Origin: Myxococcota bacterium
GTDB lineage: Bacteria > Myxococcota_A > UBA9042 > DTJE01
NCBI GenBank assembly: GCA_017994695.1
Contig: JAGOKF010000001.1
Location: 104,119 to 168,118 of the forward strand
Reading direction: 5' to 3'
Length of the DNA stretch: 64,000 nt
In this document: one piece after another, positions 34,448-44,045 of the stretch
Layout of the letters: every line of letters begins with the position of its first letter
Position numbering within the stretch: the stretch's first letter is position 1
Notes under the pieces: generated by a model
What the model saw: only the letters and a program-made list of their open reading frames with translations
The model's database searches: none
Told to the model about the DNA's origin: nothing
Position numbers and translations under genes: made by a program

Positions 34448-34632
34448 CGCCCCCCAGGCCCCGGGGTCCCAGATCCCCGGATGGGGCGGTGTCCCCTCCG
34501 GCCCTCGATCCCCTGGAACGACGCGAAGACACCCCCGTTCGGGAATCCGGCCCTGGATCCCGCGATGACGGCCGCACGGAAACACCCGCCAATCTCGGGG
34601 CCGGCAGCAGGAAGGCCATCGCGGGCGGCGGC

Positions 34633-34661
34633 TTGACGGGGAGGGGCCCCGCGCCCACAAT
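34633..34661 (+). promoter_or_regulatory. Candidate promoter of the MoxR/Bat operon
   Basis: TTGACG (34633-34638), 17 bp, CACAAT (34656-34661), 73 bp before the moxR start at 34734. Confidence 0.42.
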
Positions 34662-34733
34662 GCCCCGGCCGGGAATAGGAATCGCGGTCGAAGGGTTCCC
34701 TGCCCGGTGAACCGGCTGGGAGGTGGGGTCGCC

Positions 34734-35723
34734 ATGGAACAGGACGTCCGGGTGCTGACGGAGATGGTCCGCAAGGAAAGCGCCTTCGTGGACCGGGTGG
34801 TCGGCGAGATCGGCAAGGTGGTGGTGGGACAGCGGGACCTGGTGGACCGGATCCTGATCGCCCTCCTCTGCCGGGGACACGTGCTGCTGGAGGGGGTCCC
34901 GGGGCTGGCCAAGACCCTGACCGTGAAGACGGTGGCCCAGGTCCTCGACGCGTCCTTCGCCCGGATCCAGTTCACTCCGGACCTGCTCCCGGCGGACCTG
35001 ACGGGCACCCAGGTCTTCAACCCTCAGACGGGGGACTTCCGCGTGAAGAAGGGGCCGATCTTCGCCGGGATCGTGCTGGCCGACGAGGTGAACCGCGCCC
35101 CCGCGAAGGTCCAGTCGGCGCTGCTGGAGGCCATGCAGGAACGCCAGGTCACCATCGGGGACCAGACCTACAGGCTCCCGGAACCCTTCCTGGTCCTGGC
35201 CACCCAGAACCCCATCGAGCAGGAGGGCACCTACCCCCTGCCCGAGGCCCAGATCGACCGGTTCATGCTGATGGTGCGGGTCACCTATCCCTCCCGGGAC
35301 GAGGAACTCCAGGTGATGGAGCGCATGGCGCTGTCGGAACCCGCCCGGGTGGACCGGGTGCTGACCCTCGCGGAACTCGACCGGGCCCGGTCGGTCCTCG
35401 GGGAGATCTACATGGACCCGAAGGTGAAGGAATACATCGTGGACCTGGTGCTGGCCACCCGGCGACCCGAGGACTACGGGGCGAACTCCCTGAAGCCCTA
35501 CATCCGGTACGGGGCCTCCCCCAGGGCCACGATCTACTGGAACGAGGCCGCCCGGGCCCACGCCTTCCTCCGGCACCGGGGCTACGTGATCCCCGAGGAC
35601 GTGAAGGCCGTGGGGCTGGACGTGCTGCGGCACCGCGTGATCCTCTCCTACGAGGCGGAGGCGGACAACCTGACGGCCGAGGACGTCTTGAAACGGGTCT
35701 TCGAATCGGTGCCGGTCCCGTGA
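34734..35723 (+). CDS. MoxR-family AAA+ ATPase
   Basis: A 329-residue MoxR/RavA-type chaperone-like ATPase. The Walker A region is GVPGLAKT, Walker B is GIVLADEVNRAP, and QNPIEQEGTYPLPEAQIDRF carries the sensor residues. It is thought to remodel metal-dependent VWA partners encoded beside it. I start at the ATG at 34734, which has GGGAGGTGGGG upstream, rather than the GTG at 34707. It heads a seven-gene set that runs without large gaps to 44035, so its promoter candidate at 34633-34661 may serve all of them. Confidence 0.95.
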   Translation: MEQDVRVLTEMVRKESAFVDRVVGEIGKVVVGQRDLVDRILIALLCRGHVLLEGVPGLAKTLTVKTVAQVLDASFARIQFTPDLLPADLTGTQVFNPQTGDFRVKKGPIFAGIVLADEVNRAPAKVQSALLEAMQERQVTIGDQTYRLPEPFLVLATQNPIEQEGTYPLPEAQIDRFMLMVRVTYPSRDEELQVMERMALSEPARVDRVLTLAELDRARSVLGEIYMDPKVKEYIVDLVLATRRPEDYGANSLKPYIRYGASPRATIYWNEAARAHAFLRHRGYVIPEDVKAVGLDVLRHRVILSYEAEADNLTAEDVLKRVFESVPVP

Positions 35724-35760
35724 GGGGAACGGGCGCCCGGTCCCGGGGACAGGGAATCCC

Positions 35761-36738
35761 ATGAAGGGCTGGTTCGGACAGGACCGCAAACCCGCAGGGG
35801 ACGAGGGCCACCCCGCCGACGAGGAGGCCCTCCGGGGCGTGCTGGCCCGGGTGCGGCGCATCGAGGTGGTCGCCCAGCGGCTGGTCAACGAGCAGCTGGG
35901 GGGGCGCTACCACAGCATCTTCAAGGGCCGGGGCATGTCCTTCGACGAGGTGCGCCCCTATGCCCCGGGGGACGAGGTGCGGCTGATCGACTGGAACGTG
36001 TCGGCCCGGACCGGGCAGCTGCACGTGAAGCGCTTCGTCGAGGAGCGGGAACTGACGGTGATGCTCGTCGCCGACGCGAGCCTCTCGATGGACTTCGGCC
36101 TCTCGGCGGCCCGGTGGTCTGGTCGCGAGGGGGTCCAGGTCGCCGAGGATCGGAAGCGGGAGGTGGCGGCCCAGATCGCGGCCGCCGTGGCCCTGTCGGC
36201 CCAGATCAACGGGGATCGGGTCGGGCTGCTGGTCTTCGGGGACAGGGTCGTGCGGTTCATCCCCCCGAAGAAGGGCCGCCGGCACGCCCTCCGGGTGATC
36301 CGGGAGGTCCTGACGATGCGCCACGGGGGATCTCCCACGGACCTGGCCGGGGCCCTGTCCTACCTGGGCCGGGTGCTGAAACGCCGGGCCGCCCTGTTCC
36401 TGATCTCGGACTTCCACGTCGGGGACTTCGAGCGGGAACTGCGCGTGGCGGTACGCCGCCACGACGTCCACGCGTTCCTGGTCCGGGACCCGGTGGAGCG
36501 GGACCTGCCCGAGGCGGGCCTGGTGACGCTCCGGGACCTCGAGACGGGGAAACTGGCCGTGGTCCCCACGGACCGCAAGACCCGGGAACGCTTCCGCCGG
36601 GAGGTCCAGGCCGAGGAGGAGCGCTGCCGGCAGATCTGGGACCGGTACCGCGTCCCCTGGACCCGGTTCTCGACCGCCGAGTCCTACGAACGGGCGCTGA
36701 CGGGGCATTTCGCCCGGCTGAAGGGGAAGACGCTGTGA
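35761..36738 (+). CDS. DUF58 protein of the Bat operon
   Basis: A 325-residue soluble protein with the DUF58 signature, FDEVRPYAPGDEVRLIDWNV at about residues 60-80, followed by a VWA-like fold with a degenerate metal site (LVADASLSMDF) and LISDFHVGDF. DUF58 proteins are the standard partner of MoxR ATPases. The ATG at 35761 comes 37 bp after moxR and its stop overlaps the next GTG by two bases. Confidence 0.93.
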   Translation: MKGWFGQDRKPAGDEGHPADEEALRGVLARVRRIEVVAQRLVNEQLGGRYHSIFKGRGMSFDEVRPYAPGDEVRLIDWNVSARTGQLHVKRFVEERELTVMLVADASLSMDFGLSAARWSGREGVQVAEDRKREVAAQIAAAVALSAQINGDRVGLLVFGDRVVRFIPPKKGRRHALRVIREVLTMRHGGSPTDLAGALSYLGRVLKRRAALFLISDFHVGDFERELRVAVRRHDVHAFLVRDPVERDLPEAGLVTLRDLETGKLAVVPTDRKTRERFRREVQAEEERCRQIWDRYRVPWTRFSTAESYERALTGHFARLKGKTL

Positions 36739-37793
36739 GGAGGAGCCCCCAGGATCCGTCCCCGCGGCGGCGCCCGCCGCATCCGGTCGGGGGACTTGGT
36801 GGCGGCGCCCGGTGGGCCGTCGCCGCGGCCATGCTGCTGCTGGGCGTGCTGGGATCCCCGGCGACCCGGGCCCAGTCCGGAACCCCCGGGGGCACGCCGG
36901 ATGCCGCCGAACCCGGAGAGGTCCGGGTGACCGTCGAGGGACCTTCCGGCCCCGTCCCCCTGGGGACCCCCTTCGAGGTGCGCTTCCACCTGGAGTACCC
37001 CGTCGGGACCCGGATCTTCTTCCCCGAGAAACCCGAGGTGGCCCCGCTGGTGCTGGTCGATGCCCGGCACCAGGTGCCGCCGGTCCTGGGCATCGCCAGT
37101 TCCGAGGACCACGTCCTCCGGCTGCTCCCGGTCCGCCGCGGCACCTCCCGGGTCCCCCCCTTCGAGATTCCCTGGGTCGCCGCCTCCGGGGAGGCCCGGT
37201 CGGTCCGCTCCCCCGAGGTGACCGTGGAAGTGGCGTCGGTGCTGGACGACACGGAGGCCCCCGAACTGGCGCCGGCCGGGAAGCCCGTGCCGGTGCGGGT
37301 GCCGAACCTCCCGCTGCTGATCGCCGCCGGCGCCCTGGTCGTCGCGATCCTGGCCGCCGCCGCGGGGATCTGGGGATGGCGGCGATACCAGGCCTGGAAG
37401 GAGGCCCACCGTCCCCCGCCGCCCCCCCGTCCGGCCCACGAGGTGGCCCTGGAGAAACTTCGGGACCTGGAGGCCCGGGGGCTGGCCGAGGCCGGGGAAT
37501 ACCAGGCGCTGGCCCTGGGGGTGTCGGAGGTCCTCCGGGAGTTCCTGGGGGCCCTCCACGGCTTCCAGGGGGTGGACCTGACGACCTGGGAGGTGATCCG
37601 GGCGATCCAGGGACGGGACCTGGGGCGGATCTCGGCGCTGGACCTGGAGGAGTTCCTGTCCTTCTGCGACCTGGTGAAGTTCGCGAAGTACCAGCCCGCC
37701 CCCTCCGAGGGGGAGGGAATCGTTCCCCGGGCCCGGGACATCGTGATGCGGGTGATGGAGGGCCGGCTGCCGGGACCGGCGTCCGGGGTCTGA
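36735..37793 (+). CDS. DUF4381-like membrane protein of the Bat operon
   Basis: A 352-residue protein starting at the GTG at 36735 inside the DUF58 stop region. It has a hydrophobic, signal-like N-terminus after a basic Arg/Pro stretch, a periplasmic beta-rich domain (about 55-180), one transmembrane helix (LPLLIAAGALVVAILAAAAG, about residues 190-210) and a cytoplasmic helical C-terminus with EKLRDLEARGLAEAGEYQA and the GVDLTTWEVIRAI block. This arrangement matches the DUF4381-like protein usually located between DUF58 and the VWA genes. Confidence 0.8.
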   Translation: MRRSPQDPSPRRRPPHPVGGLGGGARWAVAAAMLLLGVLGSPATRAQSGTPGGTPDAAEPGEVRVTVEGPSGPVPLGTPFEVRFHLEYPVGTRIFFPEKPEVAPLVLVDARHQVPPVLGIASSEDHVLRLLPVRRGTSRVPPFEIPWVAASGEARSVRSPEVTVEVASVLDDTEAPELAPAGKPVPVRVPNLPLLIAAGALVVAILAAAAGIWGWRRYQAWKEAHRPPPPPRPAHEVALEKLRDLEARGLAEAGEYQALALGVSEVLREFLGALHGFQGVDLTTWEVIRAIQGRDLGRISALDLEEFLSFCDLVKFAKYQPAPSEGEGIVPRARDIVMRVMEGRLPGPASGV

Positions 37794-37805
37794 AGGAGGG
37801 GCGCC

Positions 37806-38918
37806 TTGCGATTCGAAAGCCCCTGGTTCCTGCTGCTGCTGGTCCCCGTGGGCGTGATCGTCGCCCTGGGCCTGCGCCGACAGCGACGGGTGCCCCCGGC
37901 CTTGCTGTTCCCGTCGATCCGGGAGGCGAAGGCCCTGGGACGGTCCTTCCGGGCCGCCTGGGTCGACCTTCCCCGCATGATCCAGGGCGTGGCGGCGCTG
38001 CTGGCCGTGGTGGCCCTGGCCCGGCCCCAGTTGCCCGAGGCGGACGTGATGGCCGGCGAAGGGGCCGACTACGCCATCGCCCTGGACATGTCCGGATCGA
38101 TGAACGCGGTGGACCGGCAGGCGGACGAGATCCTCGAGTGGCACCGGAAGGGACAGGAGCCCCCGAACCGCTTCGAGACGGCCCGCATGGTCCTCCGGGA
38201 GTTCATCCGGGACCGGGTCGGGGACCGGGTGGCGATGGTGATCTTCAGCAGCAAGGCCTGGGTGAAGTTCCCGCTGACGATGGACCGGGACGCGATGCTG
38301 CGCATCCTGGATTCCCTGGTCCTGGACGACCGGACCCGGGGAGGGGCGGCCCAGGAGACCTGCACGAACGGGTGCACGATCACCGGCGAGGCCACCGCGA
38401 TCGGCGACGCCCTGGCCCGGGCCTACCGGCGCCTCGAGGAATCGCCCGCGAAGTCCCGCAACATCATCCTGATCACCGACGGCGACAACAATGCGGGCAA
38501 GGCGGACCCCCTGGAGGTGGCCCGGTTCATCGCCCAGCAGTCCCCCGATCGGCCGGTGCGGGTCTGGACCTTCCTGGTGGGAACCGGCCGGGAGACCTGG
38601 CTGCCGGCCATCCACGAGTTCACGGGGAGGCCCCTGAGGACCCCCGAGGGCCTCCGGGTCTACGAGCGGCCGGACCAGCCCTTCCCGGTGAACCCGGACC
38701 TCCTGCGGTCCATCGCCGAGGCGACGAGGGGAAAGGCCTTCGAGTCGGCCAGCGCCGAGGAGTTCCGGAAGGCCTTCGAGGACCTGGAACGGACCGAGTT
38801 CACCTCGGTCCCCCTCCGGCAGTGGCGGGACGTCTTCCTGTGGCCCCTGGCCCTGGCCATGGCCCTTCTTGGACTGGGGGAGGCCCTGGGCCTGACGGTG
38901 TGGCGCCGCTGGCCCTGA
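37806..38918 (+). CDS. BatA-like VWA-domain membrane protein
   Basis: A 370-residue protein with N-terminal membrane segments (PWFLLLLVPVGVIVALGL, and a second around 60-75), then a VWA domain from about residue 86. The MIDAS motif is DMSGSMN with Asp94, Ser96 and Ser98, and the later VITDGDNNAG supplies further ligands. A C-terminal membrane segment closes the protein. The start is TTG at 37806, with GAAGGAGGGG upstream. An unusual insert holds a close cysteine pair (ETCTNGCT), perhaps a disulfide on the outer side. Confidence 0.88.
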   Translation: MRFESPWFLLLLVPVGVIVALGLRRQRRVPPALLFPSIREAKALGRSFRAAWVDLPRMIQGVAALLAVVALARPQLPEADVMAGEGADYAIALDMSGSMNAVDRQADEILEWHRKGQEPPNRFETARMVLREFIRDRVGDRVAMVIFSSKAWVKFPLTMDRDAMLRILDSLVLDDRTRGGAAQETCTNGCTITGEATAIGDALARAYRRLEESPAKSRNIILITDGDNNAGKADPLEVARFIAQQSPDRPVRVWTFLVGTGRETWLPAIHEFTGRPLRTPEGLRVYERPDQPFPVNPDLLRSIAEATRGKAFESASAEEFRKAFEDLERTEFTSVPLRQWRDVFLWPLALAMALLGLGEALGLTVWRRWP

Positions 38919-38943
38919 GGGGCCCCGGCGCGGAGAGTAGGGG

Positions 38944-41415
38944 ATGTGGCGCATCGAGGACATCCGCTGGGGCAACGGGGACTGGTGGCCGCTGCTGCTG
39001 GTCCCCCTGCTGCTGATCCCGCTGTACGTCGCCCTGGGAGTCTTCCGGCGCCGGGTGGAACGGGGCTTCAGCGGCCGATCGCTGTTGCCGGCGATGATCC
39101 AGGGGATGGCGCCCTGGCGGCGGTTCCTGTCGGGACTGGCGGTGATCCTGGCCCTTCTGGCCCTGGCCGTCGCCTGCCTGAGGCCCCGGTGGGGACTGAA
39201 GGAGGTGACGATCCAGGGGACCGGCCTGGACGTCTGCATCGTGCTCGATGCCAGCCGATCGATGAAGACCCCCGACGTCTCGCCGGATCGCCTGACCGCC
39301 GCGACGGTGGAGATCTCCCGGCTGATGGAGGCGGCGCCGGGCCACCGCTGGGCCCTGGTGCCCTTCGCCGGACTGGCCTTCGTCCAGAGCCCCCTGACGG
39401 TGGACACCGCGGTGATCCGCCAGTACCTGGCCGATCTCCAGGTGACCGACATCCCGGTCCCGGGGACGGCGGTGGGGAGAGCCCTGGCCGTGGCCGCCTC
39501 GGCCCTGGGAGTGGACCGGGAGGACCCGACCGGCGCGGCCAAGGTGATCGTGATCTTCACCGACGGGGAGAACCACGAGGGGGATCCCCAGAAAGTGGCC
39601 GACGCCTTGAAGGAAAAGGGAGTCCGGATCTACACGGTAGGGGTCGGGACCCCGGCCGGGCAGCCGCTCCCCCTGCTGGACGACAAGGGGGCCGTGGTCG
39701 GGACCGCCCGGGAGGCCGACGGCACGACCCCGATCCTGTCGAAACTGAACGAGGACCTCCTCCGGGACCTGGCCACCCGGACCGGCGGGACCTACCTGCC
39801 CCTCACCCAGGGGTCCGACGTGGCCGGAGCCCTGGCCCAGGCGTTCCTGGGGCTCCAGAAGGCCGACTACCAGGCCCGGGTCTCCCGGCTGCTGGAGGAA
39901 CGCTACGCCTGGCCCCTGGGGGTGGCCCTGTTGCTGATGATGGTGCCGTTCCTGCTGGCCGGCGGAGCGAGGATCCGGAAGGGGGCGATGATGCTGGCGG
40001 CGGCCCTGGCCCTGGAAGGGGCCCACTCGCCGGCCTCTGCCCGCCCGCTCGAATGGCCCGGCTTCCTGCTCCGGGAGCATCCCTCGGTCCGGAAAGCGCG
40101 GAAAGATCTGGAGGAGGGGCGCACGGCCGACGCGGTGCAGGCCCTGAAGGCCCTGACCGAGGAGATGCCGGGCCGACCCGACCTGTGGTACGACCTGGCC
40201 CTGGCTCAGGAGGCCGCCGGGGAATTGGACCCGGCCATCGACAGCGCCCGCAAGGCCCTCTCTGCCCTCCAGGCCGCCCGTCAGGTCCCGCCCCACTGGC
40301 CCCCGGAGGCCCGCCTGCAGCACCTGCTGGGAACGCTGCTGGGCCGCAAGGCCATGGCCCGGTCCGAGGCCAAGGATCCCCCCCGGAAGGTCCGAGAGAC
40401 GTGGCGGGAGGCGGTGGCGGCCCTGACCCGGGCGGTGCTGCTGGACCCCGAGGCCGAGGACTCCCGGCGGAACATGGAACTGGCCTCGGACGCCGCCTGG
40501 ACTCCCTGCGCCAGGCTGGACGATTCCTACGAGCCGAACCCCGATGCCGCCCATGCCCAGTTCCTGCCGGTCGATCCGAACACCCAGCAGGCCCGGGAAG
40601 ACCTGTGGCTGTGCCCCGGGGACGAGGACTGGTTCCGCTTCCCGCTGCGGACCGGGGAGACGCTGTTCCTGTCGGCGACGGAGGCACCCGAGGATGCCGG
40701 CGGCGACGAGGGCCACGGGGGCGAGGCTCCCCCCGCCCGGGTGGACCTGACCCTCCGGGGGGCCGACGGGCGGGTCCTGTCCCCGCCGGGGAAGCAGGCC
40801 CGCTTCCGCGCCCAGTCGCCGGACCCGGTGCTGGTCCAGGTGACCGGTCCCCGGGAGGAGGACGGCATCCCCTACCGCCTGGAGGCCCGGCTGGTGCCCC
40901 CCTGTCCCGCAGGAGACGACGGGATGGAACCCAACGACACGGAGGACCAGGCCCGCCCCGTGGAGGACGGGGACCACGGACTGCGGGCCTGCCCGGGCAA
41001 CGAGGACTGGTTCCGGTACACCGAGAAGCAGGGGACCCGGAAGGACGTCTCGGTCTCGTGGGAGGCCGGGGAAGGGCCCCTGGAGGTGGAGGTCTTCAGC
41101 GCCGACGGCGCCCGGCTGGACGTGTCCTCCGGGTCTCGGGAAGGCCGGGAGGTCCGCACCGCCAGCCTCCCGAAGGCGGAACAGGAGGCCCCGTTCCTGA
41201 TCCACGTCCGCTCCGGCCGGGGGGAGGCCTTCTACCAGTTGTCCATCCGGGACGGCAAGGGCGGCGGCAGCGACTCGTCCCCGAAGCCCCAGGCCGGATC
41301 CCAGGCCCTCCGGGACCTCCTTGAGTCCGTGGACCGGAACGAGCAGAATCTGGAGGCCCAGGAGGCGACCCGGAAATCCCCCTGGAAGGACCGGGTCCCG
41401 GACAAGGACTGGTAG
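38944..41415 (+). CDS. BatB/BatC fusion with two PPC-like domains
   Basis: An 823-residue protein. N-terminal membrane segments and a VWA domain (about 92-310) with MIDAS DASRSMK (Asp102, Ser104, Ser106) correspond to BatB. A further membrane segment follows, then a TPR-like part (about 375-520, RKDLEEGRTADAVQALKAL) corresponding to BatC. Two beta-rich segments resemble bacterial pre-peptidase C-terminal (PPC) domains, each starting with an 'EPN' block: DDSYEPNPD...CPGDEDWFRF and DDGMEPNDT...CPGNEDWFRY. The last ~36 residues (DRNEQNLEAQEAT) look like the BatC C-terminus. In typical operons these are separate genes, so this is a fusion with added domains. ATG at 38944. Confidence 0.85.
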   Translation: MWRIEDIRWGNGDWWPLLLVPLLLIPLYVALGVFRRRVERGFSGRSLLPAMIQGMAPWRRFLSGLAVILALLALAVACLRPRWGLKEVTIQGTGLDVCIVLDASRSMKTPDVSPDRLTAATVEISRLMEAAPGHRWALVPFAGLAFVQSPLTVDTAVIRQYLADLQVTDIPVPGTAVGRALAVAASALGVDREDPTGAAKVIVIFTDGENHEGDPQKVADALKEKGVRIYTVGVGTPAGQPLPLLDDKGAVVGTAREADGTTPILSKLNEDLLRDLATRTGGTYLPLTQGSDVAGALAQAFLGLQKADYQARVSRLLEERYAWPLGVALLLMMVPFLLAGGARIRKGAMMLAAALALEGAHSPASARPLEWPGFLLREHPSVRKARKDLEEGRTADAVQALKALTEEMPGRPDLWYDLALAQEAAGELDPAIDSARKALSALQAARQVPPHWPPEARLQHLLGTLLGRKAMARSEAKDPPRKVRETWREAVAALTRAVLLDPEAEDSRRNMELASDAAWTPCARLDDSYEPNPDAAHAQFLPVDPNTQQAREDLWLCPGDEDWFRFPLRTGETLFLSATEAPEDAGGDEGHGGEAPPARVDLTLRGADGRVLSPPGKQARFRAQSPDPVLVQVTGPREEDGIPYRLEARLVPPCPAGDDGMEPNDTEDQARPVEDGDHGLRACPGNEDWFRYTEKQGTRKDVSVSWEAGEGPLEVEVFSADGARLDVSSGSREGREVRTASLPKAEQEAPFLIHVRSGRGEAFYQLSIRDGKGGGSDSSPKPQAGSQALRDLLESVDRNEQNLEAQEATRKSPWKDRVPDKDW

Positions 41416-41429
41416 CGGCGAGGACGGGG

Positions 41430-43262
41430 ATGCGACGGACCTGGTGTCTCTGGGCCCTCCTGGCCTTCCCGGTGCTGGCCCGGGCCCAGTCCGTCGAGGT
41501 GACCCTGGACCCGCCCTCGATCACCCTGGACGACACCGCGACCCTGACCGTGACCCTCTCGGGGGCCTTCGACGACGTCCGGGGGCCCGAGATGCCGGAT
41601 CTCCAGGTGGTTGGCCGGTCCTCGGGGACCTCCGTGACGGTGATCAACGGCCGGATGAGCCAGCAGCAGCGCATCGTGCTGCGGATCGCCCCCCAGCGCC
41701 TCGGACAACTGTCCATCGGACCGGTGCAACTGCTTCAGCGGGGCCGGGTGGTCGCCGAGTCCCGGCGGCTGACGCTCCGGGTGCTGCCCAGGGGGTCGCC
41801 CCTGCCCCCCCCGCCGTCCGGCCCGGCGCCCTCCTCGCCTTCCCCCGGCGGCACGACGGCCGAAGAGCCCCCGGCGGATCCGGGGACCGAGGCCCCCGGG
41901 GAGGCCGGAGGCCGAGTGCCGGAAGGGGAGGCGGGGAAACCGGCCTTCCTGTGGGTCCGGACCCTGGAACGCCCCGTGTACCTGGGCGAGCCGATCCCGG
42001 TGGAGTATCTCCTCTACGTCCGATCCGACTGGCCTCTCTCGGCCCTCTCGATGGACCAGAACCCCTCCCTCCGTGGCTTCGTGGTGGAGCAGGCCCAGGC
42101 GGACCCCCAGCAGGTGCGCCGGGAGCGTCCGGGCCGGGGCCCCTCCTACGACGTCCGGACCCTCTGGAGGGGCGCGGTGACCCCGCTCCAGGCGGGCCCG
42201 GCGGTGCTGGACCCCATGCGGGTGACGCTGACGGTCGGGGACCTCTTCAGCCGCCGCCGCGTCACCATCGCCTCGGACCCGGTGCACCTGAAGGTGCTCC
42301 CGGTCCCGAAGGACGGCCGGCCCGCGGACTGGGTCGAGGGCCTGGTGGGAACCTTCGGCCTCCGGGCCCGGGTCGATCGGCAGGTCCTCCAGGTCGGCGA
42401 GTCGGCCCTGCTGGTGCTGGAGGTCACCGGCAGCGGCAACCTCGCGGCCCTGAAAGCCCCCGACATCCCGCTGCCGGAATCGGTGCGGGTGAGCCGGGTG
42501 CCTTCCCAGGACCTGGACGAGCGGGTCGTGGACCTGGCCGGGGTGTCGGGCCGCCGGACCTTCCAGTTCCTGCTGGCGCCCCGGGAGCCCGGGGAGGTGG
42601 AAATCCCCCGGATCGACCTCGTCTTCTTCAACCCCCTGACGGGGAAGTTCGAGCGGTCCCGGACGGACCCGATCCGGCTCCGGGTGACCGGTGGCGGGGA
42701 CCGGCCGGACGCGGTGGCCCGGAGCGGCGATCCCCGGCTGATCTTCGTGGACCGGTTCCCCGACCACCCCGCCCGGGAGGCTCCGGCGGCCCCGGGCCCG
42801 GCGGTGCCCTGGGGCCTGCTGGGACTGCCGGTGGCGCTGTGGGCCGGGGTCGAGGGGTGGGCCTGGCGGAGGCGGTCCCTCGCCCGAGACCCCCGGGCGG
42901 CCGTCCGCCGCGCGGCCCTCCGGAAGGCCCTGCGCGGACTGGCCTCGCTCCGGGGATCGGATCTCCCCTCGGCGGACTTCTGGGCCGCCCTGGAAAACGT
43001 CCTGCGGGACTTCCTGGGAGCCCGCATGGACCTGCCTCCGGGGTTGTCGCCCTCGGAGGTTGCCCGGGCCCTTGCCGATCGCGGAGTCCCCTCGGCCCTG
43101 TGCACGACCGTGCAGCAGGAACTGGAGGCCTGCGCCTTCGGCCGGTTCGCCCCATCGGCGGTGCAGGACGGGGATCGCCGGGCCGCCCTGGGCCGGGTGG
43201 AACAGGCGTTGAAGGCCCTGGATGCCGGCCGGTCCGACCGGGCGGGAGGGCGACCCGGATGA
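41430..43262 (+). CDS. BatD-like oxygen-tolerance protein
   Basis: A 610-residue exported membrane-anchored protein: signal peptide (MRRTWCLWALLAFPVLARA), repeated beta-sandwich domains typical of BatD (VEVTLDPPSITLDDTATLTV, ESALLVLEVTGSGN), a proline-rich linker with a stretch of acidic and Pro residues, a C-terminal transmembrane helix (WGLLGLPVALWAGVEGW) and a cytoplasmic helical tail. It is normally the periplasmic partner of the VWA proteins. Its stop overlaps the next start (ATGA). Confidence 0.9.
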   Translation: MRRTWCLWALLAFPVLARAQSVEVTLDPPSITLDDTATLTVTLSGAFDDVRGPEMPDLQVVGRSSGTSVTVINGRMSQQQRIVLRIAPQRLGQLSIGPVQLLQRGRVVAESRRLTLRVLPRGSPLPPPPSGPAPSSPSPGGTTAEEPPADPGTEAPGEAGGRVPEGEAGKPAFLWVRTLERPVYLGEPIPVEYLLYVRSDWPLSALSMDQNPSLRGFVVEQAQADPQQVRRERPGRGPSYDVRTLWRGAVTPLQAGPAVLDPMRVTLTVGDLFSRRRVTIASDPVHLKVLPVPKDGRPADWVEGLVGTFGLRARVDRQVLQVGESALLVLEVTGSGNLAALKAPDIPLPESVRVSRVPSQDLDERVVDLAGVSGRRTFQFLLAPREPGEVEIPRIDLVFFNPLTGKFERSRTDPIRLRVTGGGDRPDAVARSGDPRLIFVDRFPDHPAREAPAAPGPAVPWGLLGLPVALWAGVEGWAWRRRSLARDPRAAVRRAALRKALRGLASLRGSDLPSADFWAALENVLRDFLGARMDLPPGLSPSEVARALADRGVPSALCTTVQQELEACAFGRFAPSAVQDGDRRAALGRVEQALKALDAGRSDRAGGRPG

Positions 43263-44035
43263 GGACCGCAGCCACCTGCCTGCTCATGGGGATCCTGGCC
43301 TCGACGGCGGCCCGGGCCGGGACCCTGGAGAACCGCTTCCAGGAGGGGGTCGAGGCCCTCCGGGGAGGGCGACCCGGGGACGCAGCGGAGGCGTTCCGGG
43401 AACTGGCGGAACGGTACCGGCTGGAGGCCCCCGAAGTGCTTCTGAACCTCGCGGTGGCCGAGTTCGAGGCAGGGCATCCAGGACCGGCCATCGCCGCATT
43501 GCACCGGGTGATCCGCCTGGACCCCGAGGGACCCCTGGCCGAGACGGCGCGGATCAACCTGGCCCGGGCCCGGGCCATCCTCTCGGAGGAGGCCGGCAAG
43601 GGACCCAATGCCTTCGTCTTCAGTGCCTATGCCGATGCGTGGACGCTGCTGGCGGGGTGGATTCCTCCGGCGCTGGCCCTCGGGGTCTTCGCGGTCCTGT
43701 GGTGGCTCTTCCTGGCGGGACTGGCGCTGTACCGCTGGCCCGGGTCCGGTTCCTTCCGGCGCTTCCTGGCGGGTCCCGTGGTGGCCCTGGGCATCGGGTG
43801 TCTCGTGGCCGGAGGTCTCGCCCTTGCGTCGGACCGGGTCTCCCGGTACACGGTGGGCGTCGTGGTCGAACCCCGGACCGGGCTGTTGCCCGACCCGACG
43901 GCCCTCGAACCGTCCCTGCGGCTGCCCGAGGGCCTGGAGGTCCGGGTCCTGGAGGTCCGGGGGGGGATGGCCCGGGTCCGGCTCTCCTCGGGGAGCGAGG
44001 GCTACCTGCCCGAACGGTCCCTGGCGATTCCCTGA
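43259..44035 (+). CDS. BatE-like TPR/SH3 membrane protein
   Basis: A 258-residue protein with a signal peptide (about residues 1-20), a short TPR-like repeat region (RFQEGVEALRGGRPGDAAEAF), two transmembrane helices (WIPPALALGVFAVLWWLFLA and AGPVVALGIGCLVAGGLAL) and a C-terminal SH3-like beta segment (LEVRVLEVRGGMARVRL, then GSEGYLPERS). This is the BatE arrangement that closes Bat operons. It overlaps batD by four bases. The following glycosyltransferase starts ten bases on and may be cotranscribed. Confidence 0.83.
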   Translation: MRTAATCLLMGILASTAARAGTLENRFQEGVEALRGGRPGDAAEAFRELAERYRLEAPEVLLNLAVAEFEAGHPGPAIAALHRVIRLDPEGPLAETARINLARARAILSEEAGKGPNAFVFSAYADAWTLLAGWIPPALALGVFAVLWWLFLAGLALYRWPGSGSFRRFLAGPVVALGIGCLVAGGLALASDRVSRYTVGVVVEPRTGLLPDPTALEPSLRLPEGLEVRVLEVRGGMARVRLSSGSEGYLPERSLAIP

Positions 44036-44045
44036 GGAGCGGACC

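Noticed and set aside
27804..35020. Two long minus-strand open frames opposite the Ptb-Buk, Cys-repeat, KamA and MoxR genes
   Set aside because: They are mirror images of recognisable plus-strand genes; their repeated Val/Ala/Gly patterns derive from the antisense of the CDDGNPCT repeats.
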